Shown here one piece after another: positions 1-6,725 of a stretch of 9,743 nucleotides of DNA (within the stretch, counting starts at the first letter, position 1; each line of letters opens with the position of its first letter). The translations under genes and the position numbers were made by a program. The notes under the pieces are model-generated. The model ran no database searches. It was not told the DNA's origin and worked only from the letters and a program-made list of their open reading frames with translations. This DNA comes from Bacillota bacterium (lineage in GTDB: Bacteria; Bacillota_A; Clostridia; Lachnospirales; Bianqueaceae): assembly GCA_017420625.1 (NCBI GenBank), contig JAFOIR010000419.1:1-9743 (forward strand). The letters run 5' to 3'.

Positions 1-204
1 GTCATCATCGGTGCCGATAATGCACAGTACTGGACAGTTTCCGTTGGTCTGTACTCCATGCTGTTCGGTACGCATCCCGACACCAACCTCTTTACCCAGT
101 TCGCGGCAGGCTGCGTGATTGTAGCGATCCCAATCGTTACATTGTTCATGTTCCTGCAGCAGTACTACGTGGAAGGCGTGACTGCCGGTGCAGTTAAGGG
201 TTAA
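1..204 (+). CDS. Sugar ABC transporter permease, MalG type (C-terminal fragment)
   Basis: Frame 1 is open from the first base to TAA at 202-204 and gives the last 67 residues of a protein whose start lies left of the window. The fragment has a hydrophobic membrane segment (about residues 37-55, around AAGCVIVAIPIVTLFMFLQQ) and ends in YYVEGVTAGAVKG. That ending is characteristic of the inner-membrane permease subunits of carbohydrate ABC importers of the MalG/CUT1 family, which form the channel with a MalF-type partner, a solute-binding lipoprotein and an ATPase. The EAA loop that contacts the ATPase would lie upstream and is not visible. Being last before a strong hairpin, it is probably the final gene of a binding protein-permease-permease operon. 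The substrate cannot be read from this tail. The family call is firm; the sugar is unknown. Confidence 0.85.
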   Translation, partial: VIIGADNAQYWTVSVGLYSMLFGTHPDTNLFTQFAAGCVIVAIPIVTLFMFLQQYYVEGVTAGAVKG

Positions 205-250
205 GTCCCGATGAAGCGCCAGGTGAAAAAATAGTATGGATGACGTAATA

Positions 251-339
251 CGCTAAGGGCCCGGGGCAAAGTTTTGATTCCTCCGCAGATGAGCTTTCAG
301 CTCATAAGTCGGAACCAAAACTGCCCCGGGTCCTTTACG
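251..339 (+). terminator. Long GC-rich hairpin after the ABC permease gene
   Basis: A long imperfect inverted repeat starts 46 bases after the permease stop. The outer stem pairs 257-267 with 323-333 (core CCCGGGGC with GCCCCGGG). A second stem pairs 271-281 with 311-321 (GTTTTGATTCC with GGAACCAAAAC, one mismatch). A perfect six-pair hairpin caps it (ATGAGC 289-294, GCTCAT 300-305). The three-tier stem is far longer than an ordinary terminator, and what follows (CCTTTACGCTTCTT) is pyrimidine-rich but not a clean U-tract. It most likely ends transcription or protects the 3' end of the ABC operon mRNA, and could work in both directions. The structure is seen; the role is inferred. Confidence 0.55.
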
Positions 340-343
340 CTTC

Positions 344-365
344 TTCAAGAAATCTATTTCTTGAA
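344..365. repeat. Perfect 9-bp inverted repeat overlapping the PBP promoter
   Basis: TTCAAGAAA (344-352) and TTTCTTGAA (357-365) are exact reverse complements around the four-base centre TCTA. The right arm includes the first five bases of the -35 box of the promoter at 361-389. A protein bound here would compete with RNA polymerase, so an operator is the most natural reading. The other reading is a small RNA hairpin belonging to transcripts that read through from the left. The symmetry is certain; the function is not. Confidence 0.5.
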
Positions 366-389
366 CTTAGGGCATCTTTTTGATATAAT
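361..389 (+). promoter_or_regulatory. Sigma-A type promoter of the PBP gene
   Basis: TTGAAC (361-366) and TATAAT (384-389) are separated by exactly 17 bases, a near-consensus housekeeping promoter. Transcription would begin near 396 and leave a leader of about 70 bases. The leader contains a seven-pair inverted repeat (TCAGCGT 408-414, ACGCTGA 432-438) and then the ribosome binding site AAGAGGA at 454-460, six bases before the ATG. Nothing else in the leader suggests a riboswitch. Confidence 0.82.
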
Positions 390-466
390 GTCATGTAACT
401 ATGACTATCAGCGTCCATGATGGAAGTGTGAACGCTGAAACAGATAGAGATATAAGAGGATGAGCT

Positions 467-3391
467 ATGGATTTCAGCAGACAGAATAATATTAATAAAC
501 GCCTTACGAGAGGCGGATACAACGATAAACTCTACCGGAAGGTGATTCTGTGGATCGTCAGGATCGCCTGTATTGGTGTGCTCGCTGTCATGTGCGTAGG
601 AATCGGAGTTGGCTTTGGCGCCTTCCTGGGCATGCTGGACGGTGCACCGAAGGTCGATCTTAACTCCCTGGCGATCAACCGCCAGACTTCCGCGATCTAC
701 TATCTGGATACCGGCGAGAAAGTCACGGATATCCATACAGCGGAGCAGCGTAATTCCATCCCGATCAATGATATGCCTCAGTATCTGAAGGATGCTGTCG
801 TGGCCATCGAGGACCGGCGTTTCTACAGCCACAGCGGCATTGACCTGGAAGGTATCATTCGTGCCGGTGTGGCAAACCTTCGCGCCGGCGGTACCGCAGA
901 AGGCGGTTCTACCATCACCCAGCAGATGATCAAGAAACTGGTGCTGACCTCCGATCAGAACTGGAAGCGTAAGTTCCAGGAATGGTATCTGGCACTGCAG
1001 TTTGAAGATCAGATGAGCAAGGAATACGGCAAGGAAGCAACCAAAGACCTGATCCTGGAAGCGTACCTCAACTACAACTTCCTGGGCAATGCCTGTTATG
1101 GCGTCGAAGCCGCGTCGCAGCGTTATTTCGGTAAACACTGCAAGGATCTGACGTTATCCGAGTGTGCGCTTCTGGCCGGTCTTTTCAACGCGCCTTCCGC
1201 CTATGACCCGATCGTCAACTATAAAGGCCACAGCCGAGAGAGACAGATCCAGGTGCTCGATGCCATGCTGGAGGTCGGCTTTATTACGCAGGTGGAATAT
1301 GACCTGGCCAAAGCCGATCCGGTCTTTACCCGGATCCGTGAATATAACAACCAGTACGAAGCTTCCGATGATGATGTCTACAGCTACTTTGTGGACAGCA
1401 CGATCGAGCAGGTCATGGAAGATCTGCAAACTGACCTTGGCTACAGCGAACTGGATGCGCATAACCTGTTATATTACGGCGGTCTGAAGATCTATATCAC
1501 CCAGAAGCCGGATGTGCAGGCGGCCATCGACGAAGTCTATGCCGATGAAAGCAACTTCCAGGAAAATACCTACTATGAACTGATGTACGATCTGACCCTG
1601 TTCGACGAGAAGGATCCGAATATCACCGATAACTACGGTACCTACGGTCTTTTCTATACGAAGGAAGATGCCATGCTGGCGGCTGAGGAATTCAAAGCGC
1701 AGTATGTGACAGCGGACATGGAAAAGAATGTCCACTATATGGAATCGATCAACCTGACAGAAGAACCACAGTATTCTCTTACCGTTATCGACCAGCATAC
1801 CGGTTATATCGTCGGTATGGCCGGCGGACGCGGCAAGAAGACCACGAACCTGGCACTGAACCGTGCGATGGATTCCATGAGACAGCCCGGTTCGACCTTT
1901 AAGCTGCTGGCTTCCTACTCGGCTGCTTTGGACGTGGGCGGATTCGGATGCGGAAGCTCCATGGATGATGCGCCGCTTCAGTGGGGCGACTGGTCACCGA
2001 ACAACTACTATGGCTCCTTCCATGGTAAAGATACTGCCCGAATCGGTATTTACAACTCCGAAAACGTTGTTGCGGCCCGGTTCATGAGAGCGGTCGGCAT
2101 TGAGACGAACTTCGAATACTGTGAACGCTACGGTATCACGACACTTCGAAGAGAACCGGATGAGAATGGCCTCACCGACATGGTTCCGTCGCTCTGCCTC
2201 GGTTCCGGTTCCGTCAAAAATGTAGAGCTTTGCGGTGCCTACGCGACAATCGCGAACGGCGGTATGTATATTGAACCGACGCTGTATGCGAAGATCGAAG
2301 ATGCGGAAGGCAATCTCTTTTATGAGAAGAAGCAGGAGACTCACCGGGTCATCCGGGAAACAACCGCCTGGATGCTGACCGACATGATGAAGGACGTTGT
2401 GAAGTATTACGGTACTTCTCCTGTCTGTAACTTCGATGAAGAAATGGCCATTGCCGGTAAGTCCGGTACCACCGATGATTCCAATGACTATGCATTCGTA
2501 GGCTATACCCCGTACTATACCTGCTGTATCCAGGCCGGCTTCGACTACGTTGCCTATCCGGAGATCTACTATGAATCGCTGGGAACCACGAGCCTCAATC
2601 CGGACGGCAGTATCAGTACCTATGATGACTATGGTGATGAGTGGATCTACTGGAACGGCCACAAGGAACTGTGGGCGGCGGTTATGAGCAAGATTCACGA
2701 GAATCTTCCGAAGATCGCAGATTTCGGTGAGCCGCCGGAAGGCATCACCGAGGTCAGCCTGTGCCGTGATTCCGGTCTGCTGGCAGGACCTTACTGCAGT
2801 CAGGATCCCAGAGGCAATCGAATCACTTATGACTGGATCCATGTGGAAGATATCCCCACCAGGGTCTGTCCCAACCATATTCAGCTTTCTGTCTGTGCTG
2901 AAACAGGACGGATCGCAACGAAGTACTGTCCGACCACTGAGACCAGGGTCTTTATGACCAGAACCGATGATGAGATCAGCGATATCTCAGCCAGCGGTCT
3001 GACCAGGATCAGCGACTTCAAATATGCAGCTTACCCATATAAGTATGCCGATTCGATCATCGGTTCAGATGCCTATAAGGCCATGATGGGCGACACCAAT
3101 TATTCAACGCCGCTCATTGATGACATTGCCAGCTATGAGCCTGTCTGGTGCGGAGAATGTCAGAAACATCTGCATAAGGCGCCGGAGGAATCCTCGGACG
3201 TTGTGCCGCTTGAATCCTCGGCGGTCCCGACAGCTACCCTCAATGATCAGCAGCCGCCCTCAGCCTTCGGCCGCGGTCTGAATGACGAAGAGACTTCCTG
3301 GACGATGGATGCCCTTCCGATGGAAGAGCGCATTAAGACACCCTATGTCTCATTAACAAAAAATACACGTAAAAAATCAAAGGACAGATAG
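467..3391 (+). CDS. Class A penicillin-binding protein (glycosyltransferase/transpeptidase)
   Basis: This is a 974-residue bifunctional peptidoglycan synthase of the PBP1A/1B type. It polymerises lipid II and cross-links stem peptides on the outer face of the membrane. A short basic cytoplasmic tail precedes one membrane anchor (about 25-54). The GT51 domain shows EDRRFYSHSGID (116-126, catalytic Glu115-type residue of the EDRRF motif), GGSTITQQMIKK (146-157) and EAYLNYNFLGN with YGVEAASQRYFGK (198-223). The transpeptidase domain has all three motifs: STFK (nucleophile Ser476, Lys479), SEN (531-533) and KSGT (665-668). After about residue 760 there is an unusual tail with two matching segments, CRDSGLLAGPYC (766-777) and CAETGRIATKYC (810-821), further Cys at 801, a CGEC (895-898) and a Ser/Pro/Glu-rich end. 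The gene has its own promoter and terminator, so it is probably monocistronic and unrelated to the sugar genes. The start is supported by AAGAGGA six bases upstream. Which numbered PBP it corresponds to cannot be assigned. Confidence 0.96.
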   Translation: MDFSRQNNINKRLTRGGYNDKLYRKVILWIVRIACIGVLAVMCVGIGVGFGAFLGMLDGAPKVDLNSLAINRQTSAIYYLDTGEKVTDIHTAEQRNSIPINDMPQYLKDAVVAIEDRRFYSHSGIDLEGIIRAGVANLRAGGTAEGGSTITQQMIKKLVLTSDQNWKRKFQEWYLALQFEDQMSKEYGKEATKDLILEAYLNYNFLGNACYGVEAASQRYFGKHCKDLTLSECALLAGLFNAPSAYDPIVNYKGHSRERQIQVLDAMLEVGFITQVEYDLAKADPVFTRIREYNNQYEASDDDVYSYFVDSTIEQVMEDLQTDLGYSELDAHNLLYYGGLKIYITQKPDVQAAIDEVYADESNFQENTYYELMYDLTLFDEKDPNITDNYGTYGLFYTKEDAMLAAEEFKAQYVTADMEKNVHYMESINLTEEPQYSLTVIDQHTGYIVGMAGGRGKKTTNLALNRAMDSMRQPGSTFKLLASYSAALDVGGFGCGSSMDDAPLQWGDWSPNNYYGSFHGKDTARIGIYNSENVVAARFMRAVGIETNFEYCERYGITTLRREPDENGLTDMVPSLCLGSGSVKNVELCGAYATIANGGMYIEPTLYAKIEDAEGNLFYEKKQETHRVIRETTAWMLTDMMKDVVKYYGTSPVCNFDEEMAIAGKSGTTDDSNDYAFVGYTPYYTCCIQAGFDYVAYPEIYYESLGTTSLNPDGSISTYDDYGDEWIYWNGHKELWAAVMSKIHENLPKIADFGEPPEGITEVSLCRDSGLLAGPYCSQDPRGNRITYDWIHVEDIPTRVCPNHIQLSVCAETGRIATKYCPTTETRVFMTRTDDEISDISASGLTRISDFKYAAYPYKYADSIIGSDAYKAMMGDTNYSTPLIDDIASYEPVWCGECQKHLHKAPEESSDVVPLESSAVPTATLNDQQPPSAFGRGLNDEETSWTMDALPMEERIKTPYVSLTKNTRKKSKDR

Positions 3392-3411
3392 ACGTAAAAT
3401 CAACTTTTTCT

Positions 3412-3449
3412 GAATCCGCTCCAAGTCGTTGGGGCGGATTCTTTGTTTT
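3412..3449 (+). terminator. Intrinsic terminator of the PBP gene
   Basis: GAATCCGCTCCAA (3412-3424) pairs with TTGGGGCGGATTC (3429-3441) over 13 positions with a single A/G position, closed by the tetraloop GTCG and followed by TTTGTTTT. It begins 20 bases after the PBP stop codon. This is a classic rho-independent terminator. Confidence 0.9.
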
Positions 3450-3835
3450 CATACATCGCCGCCCAGTACTTTTTTGTTTTTCTGGGCGGCTGATCAACTT
3501 GACGAACGATCTCTTCCAATCACTGGGTGGGCAATAACTCCTGACTTTTATCTCGCCCAGGAAAAAAGCCGTCCGGATGAATCGTCTGGGTGGGGAGATT
3601 CCTCTGCAGAGAATCCCTCCCAATCCCTGGATAATATACTTTTTCCAGTTGATATCTTATCCAGAAATCGTAGGGAATTTTGGGCGGCGAGGCAGTTTCA
3701 TGAGCTATATTCCCCAATCGGCTCCTATGAGGACCTCTCATAAGACTTGTTTCCCTATGAATCACCGAAAAAGCTTCATCATTTTTGCTGCAGGTTCTTC
3801 TTCGCGTTATTTGTCCTCAAGAATAAAAACACTGC
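3450..3835. other. Hairpin-rich spacer without a recognisable gene
   Basis: About 390 bases lie between the PBP terminator and the next promoter. Short open frames in several phases overlap one another here; none has a good ribosome binding site or a recognisable product, so I call no gene. What is present is a series of inverted repeats. GCCGCCCAG (3458-3466) and CTGGGCGGC (3482-3490) are perfect over nine pairs with a T-rich loop. CTGGGTG (3523-3529) pairs with CGCCCAG (3554-3560) with one G-U. An interrupted stem spans about 3590-3621 around TCTGCAGA. CTGGATAA (3627-3634) and TTATCCAG (3657-3664) are perfect over eight. TATGAG (3726-3731) pairs with CTCATA (3737-3742). A lone GGGCGGC at 3682-3688 repeats the first core. 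It could be a structured RNA, old repeat debris or a long regulatory leader. I saw no clear promoter for an independent RNA. Confidence 0.4.
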
Positions 3836-3864
3836 TTGATTTACTTTATTATGGGAATTATAAT
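3836..3864 (+). promoter_or_regulatory. Sigma-A type promoter of the GH13-HAD operon
   Basis: TTGATT (3836-3841) and TATAAT (3859-3864) are spaced by 17 bases. Transcription would start near 3871, giving a leader under 40 bases. That leader contains TTACGTGAAAAA (3875-3886), which shares the nine bases ACGTGAAAA with the promoter region of the PTS gene, and then the strong ribosome binding site TAAGGAGG (3895-3902), five bases before the ATG. Confidence 0.8.
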
Positions 3865-3907
3865 GAATTAAGTATTACGTGAAAAACAAGCCCCTAAGGA
3901 GGCCACG

Positions 3908-5752
3908 ATGGAGAAAAAATTTAAGAAAGAATTTCTGAACCGGTTCCTTCGTCACGAAGATGAGCTCAAATGGCTGTACATGGAGCTATATCAGGCAGAC
4001 GAGAGGGCTTATGATTATTTTGTCTCTATGCTTTACCGTATGTGGGAAGCAAGAGGCGAAGCCCTGAAAAAGATCGACCGGAAACGGGAGAAGAATCCCG
4101 ACTGGTACAAAGGCCATGATCTGGTCGGCATGCTGATGTATGTGAACGCTTTCGCCGGCAATCTGAAAGGTGTCCGGGAGAAACTGGACTATCTGACGGA
4201 GGCGAACGTCAACTATCTGCATCTGATGCCGCTTCTGGAAAGTCCGGAAGGCCGGTCAGACGGCGGCTATGCCGTATCGGATTTCCGCAAGGTGCAGCCG
4301 GAACTCGGGACCATGGAAGATCTGGCGGATCTTGCGGCAGACTGCCATGAGCGCGGGATCGCCATGTGTCTGGACTTTGTTATGAATCATACCAGCGAGG
4401 ATCATGAATGGGCCAAAAGAGCCCGGGCTGGCGAGAAAGAGTATCAGGACCGGTATTTCTTCTATGACAACTGGGATATTCCCAATCAGTTTGAGAAGAC
4501 GGTCCCGCAGGTCTTTCCCACCACTGCACCCGGCAACTTCAGCTGGTGTGAAGAAGCTCACAAAGTGGTCATGACGACCTTCTATCCCTATCAATGGGAT
4601 CTGAATTATGCCAATCCCGTCGTTTTCAATGATATGACGGAGAACATGCTGTTCCTCTGCAATCAGGGCATCGATATCATCCGTCTGGATGCAGTACCCT
4701 ATATCTGGAAGGAACTCGGAACAAACTGCCGGAACCTTCCGAAAGTGCACACGCTCGTCCGGTTGATGAGAATGGCCTGTGAGATCGTCTGTCCATCGGC
4801 GCTCCTTCTGGGTGAAGTCGTTATGGAACCCAGCAAGGTCGTTCCGTACTTTGGTACTGTCGAGAAGCCGGAATGCCATCTGCTCTACAACGTGACGACT
4901 ATGGCGAGCACCTGGAATACTGTAGCGACGAAGAATGTCAGTCTTCTGAAGCATCAGCTTGGGCAGGTTTTTGCACTTCCGAAGGAATATACCTTCCTCA
5001 ACTACCTGCGCTGCCACGACGATATCGGCTGGGGACTGGATTATGACTATCTCGAGAACTTCGGCATGCAGCAGATCCCCCACAAGAAATATCTGAATGA
5101 TTATCTGACCGGCAAATGGCCCGGCTCTCCTTCGAGAGGTGAGCTTTACAACGATGATCCCACGCTGGGAGACGCAAGACTCTGCGGTACGACTGCATCG
5201 CTCTGCGGCGTGGAAGCAGCCCGCTATGAGCAGGATGATGTGAAGCTTGACTGGGCGCTTCGGGAAGATATCATGCTCCACGCCTATATGTTTACGTTAT
5301 CCGGCGTACCGGTACTGTATTCCGGCGACGAGATCGCGCAGGAGAATGATTATTCCTATCACAAGAACCCGCTCAAGGCGGCGGACTCCAGATATCTTCA
5401 CCGCGGCGATATGAACTGGAAGGCAGCAGAGCTCAGACACGATGTTTCCAAACCGGAAGGCCGTGTTTTCCAGGCGCTTCGGGAGCTGGAGAATCTGAGA
5501 GCCGAGCACAGGGTCTTCTCGGGACTTGCGGATACCTGGATCGTAGAGACCAGAGATGAGGCAGTGCTGGGAATCGGCCGGTACTATCAGGGCGAAAAGC
5601 TGATCGGTCTGTTCAACTTCTCGGATCAGCCTCGTCGGGTCGGCGTGGACGAACTGGGAGAGTACAAAAACCTTCTGACCGGTGAAGAGATCAACAAATA
5701 CGATATGATCCTGATGCCCGGTGATTTTGTCTGGATGATCTGCGAATTCTGA
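3908..5752 (+). CDS. GH13 amylosucrase-family glucosyltransferase/sucrose hydrolase
   Basis: A 614-residue cytosolic GH13 enzyme with no signal peptide. It resembles amylosucrase (GH13 subfamily 4, about 630-640 residues) along its whole length. These enzymes cleave sucrose, releasing fructose and passing the glucosyl unit to a glucan or to water. Visible landmarks: helical N-terminal part (1-70); barrel motifs SDGGYAVSDFR (117-127) and FVMNHTSEDHEWA (157-169); nucleophile Asp261 in IRLDAV; acid/base Glu303 in LLGEV; His370-Asp371 in RCHDDIGW; DSRYLHRG with Arg495. From memory of Neisseria polysaccharea amylosucrase, the residues forming the glucosyl subsite (Asp144, His187, Arg284, Asp286, Glu328, His392, Asp393, Arg509) all have counterparts: Asp118, His161, Arg259, Asp261, Glu303, His370, Asp371, Arg495. 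The position of its Arg226 is Pro200 here. The region between the fourth motif and 440 matches the extra domain typical of the subfamily. First gene of a two-gene operon. Transferase versus hydrolase activity, or a related sucrose phosphorylase role, cannot be decided by eye. Confidence 0.88.
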   Translation: MEKKFKKEFLNRFLRHEDELKWLYMELYQADERAYDYFVSMLYRMWEARGEALKKIDRKREKNPDWYKGHDLVGMLMYVNAFAGNLKGVREKLDYLTEANVNYLHLMPLLESPEGRSDGGYAVSDFRKVQPELGTMEDLADLAADCHERGIAMCLDFVMNHTSEDHEWAKRARAGEKEYQDRYFFYDNWDIPNQFEKTVPQVFPTTAPGNFSWCEEAHKVVMTTFYPYQWDLNYANPVVFNDMTENMLFLCNQGIDIIRLDAVPYIWKELGTNCRNLPKVHTLVRLMRMACEIVCPSALLLGEVVMEPSKVVPYFGTVEKPECHLLYNVTTMASTWNTVATKNVSLLKHQLGQVFALPKEYTFLNYLRCHDDIGWGLDYDYLENFGMQQIPHKKYLNDYLTGKWPGSPSRGELYNDDPTLGDARLCGTTASLCGVEAARYEQDDVKLDWALREDIMLHAYMFTLSGVPVLYSGDEIAQENDYSYHKNPLKAADSRYLHRGDMNWKAAELRHDVSKPEGRVFQALRELENLRAEHRVFSGLADTWIVETRDEAVLGIGRYYQGEKLIGLFNFSDQPRRVGVDELGEYKNLLTGEEINKYDMILMPGDFVWMICEF

Positions 5753-5768
5753 AAAGGGAAAATAGGAT

Positions 5769-6614
5769 ATGAATAAAAAACTGATTCTTCTGGATATCGA
5801 CGGTACCCTGACCCCGGCCGGCAGCAATATTCCTCCGGCAAGCGCTATGCGTGCGATCCGTGCGGCTCAGGCTGCAGGACACGTGGTCGTTCTGTGTACC
5901 GGCCGCAATCTGGATATGCTGTCTCCGGTTCTGGCGCTCGGATTCGATGGAGCGGTCGCCAGTGCCGGCGGACTGATCGTTCTGCATGATCAGATCCTTT
6001 ATGACTGCCCGATGAGTGACGAGCAGCGGGATATCGCGATGAAGCTTCTGAAAGAGCAGGGTGTCTTCCGCACGATCGAAGCCAAAGATGCGACCTATGG
6101 CGATGAAGATCTGGGTGATTTTCTGGCCAACGCCGGCGAAGGCAACTCGGAACTCATTCGCTGGAGGAAGGCGCTCGCGGAGGATCTGAATATTCAGCCG
6201 ATGAGCCGTTATGACGGACGCCCGATCTACAAAGTCGTCTTTATGTGCACCCGCGCTGAGCAGCTTCAGCCGGCAAGAGATGCACTGGAGAAGGATTTCA
6301 ACTTTGTCGTGCAGGATGTTGCTGCGCACAACTGTCTGAACGGAGAGCTGATCAACCGTCAGTTTGATAAGGGAACAGGCGTTAAGTGCATGGCTGATGC
6401 GCTGGGAATCTCCATTGAAGATACGATCGGATTCGGCGACAGCATGAACGACAAGGAAATGATCGAGACAGTCGGCTACAGCGTAGTCATGGACAACGGA
6501 TCGCCCATTCTGAAGGCGATGGCGGACATGGTCGCCCCGGCTGTAGAAGAGGATGGACTGGAAAAAGCATTCATTGAGCTTGGCTTGGTCGAATATGACA
6601 AAATTCCATCCTGA
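5769..6614 (+). CDS. HAD-IIB (Cof-type) sugar-phosphate phosphatase
   Basis: This 281-residue protein has the full haloacid dehalogenase set: motif I LLDIDGTLT (nucleophile Asp9, acid Asp11), motif II LCTGR (Thr44), motif III Lys201 in FDKGTGV, and motif IV GFGDSMND (Asp224, Asp228, Mg2+ ligands). The long segment between motifs II and III (about 80-190) is the type IIB cap that selects the substrate. Members usually remove phosphate from sugar phosphates or small phosphorylated metabolites in the cytosol, often with broad specificity. The start lies 16 bases after the GH13 stop, with AGGGAA about eight bases upstream of the ATG. The spacing indicates co-transcription with the GH13 gene. Given its neighbours, a phosphorylated sugar such as a PTS product is a reasonable substrate, but nothing in the sequence names it. 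Family call firm, substrate unknown. Confidence 0.93.
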   Translation: MNKKLILLDIDGTLTPAGSNIPPASAMRAIRAAQAAGHVVVLCTGRNLDMLSPVLALGFDGAVASAGGLIVLHDQILYDCPMSDEQRDIAMKLLKEQGVFRTIEAKDATYGDEDLGDFLANAGEGNSELIRWRKALAEDLNIQPMSRYDGRPIYKVVFMCTRAEQLQPARDALEKDFNFVVQDVAAHNCLNGELINRQFDKGTGVKCMADALGISIEDTIGFGDSMNDKEMIETVGYSVVMDNGSPILKAMADMVAPAVEEDGLEKAFIELGLVEYDKIPS

Positions 6615-6643
6615 TTTTTGGCTCTTTTGACGGTGAAATCTCG

Positions 6644-6657
6644 TTTACACGTGAAAA
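6644..6657. promoter_or_regulatory. Candidate operator palindrome in the PTS promoter
   Basis: TTTACACGTGAAAA is symmetric around CACGTG with only one non-matching pair. It covers the whole -35 box and runs into the spacer, where a repressor would block polymerase. Its right half, ACGTGAAAA, recurs just past the -10 box of the GH13 promoter (3877-3885). The symmetry is seen; use by a regulator is inference, and no regulator gene is in the window. Confidence 0.4.
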
Positions 6658-6672
6658 GAAGTAAGGTATGAT
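6644..6672 (+). promoter_or_regulatory. Sigma-A type promoter of the PTS genes
   Basis: TTTACA (6644-6649) and TATGAT (6667-6672) are separated by 17 bases, giving a start near 6679 and a leader of about 47 bases. In the leader TGTGGTT (6686-6692) and AATCACA (6696-6702) can form a small seven-pair hairpin with one G-U, ahead of the ribosome binding site AAAGGAGA (6712-6719). No intrinsic terminator is visible between the HAD gene and this promoter, so some transcription may also come from upstream. Confidence 0.75.
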
Positions 6673-6725
6673 GGTTCTATGACACTGTGGTTTTGAATCA
6701 CAAAAACATTTAAAGGAGAGAAAAA

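Noticed and set aside
1994..2878. 294-codon minus-strand frame opposite the PBP gene
   Set aside because: Antisense to the transpeptidase domain with its intact SEN and KSGT motifs. It is a shadow frame without a plausible product.
3521..3621. GGGTGG-containing stretch considered as a T-box leader
   Set aside because: The conserved T-box sequence and a following terminator/antiterminator are absent, and the next gene is not amino-acid related.
3577..3882. 101-codon + strand frame in the spacer, and the overlapping one at 3429-3743
   Set aside because: They overlap each other and a terminator or promoter, lack ribosome binding sites, and contain no recognisable domain.
4256..5281. Long open frame on the minus strand (341 codons), opposite the GH13 gene
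   Set aside because: It lies entirely antisense to a GH13 gene with every catalytic motif, has no recognisable domain, and its composition reflects the opposite-strand codons.
6634..6649. TGAAATCTCGTTTACA as a CcpA cre site
   Set aside because: It contains a cre-like half CGTTTACA, but the spacing is two bases too long for the cre consensus and the other half fits poorly. The HPr here also lacks Ser46.
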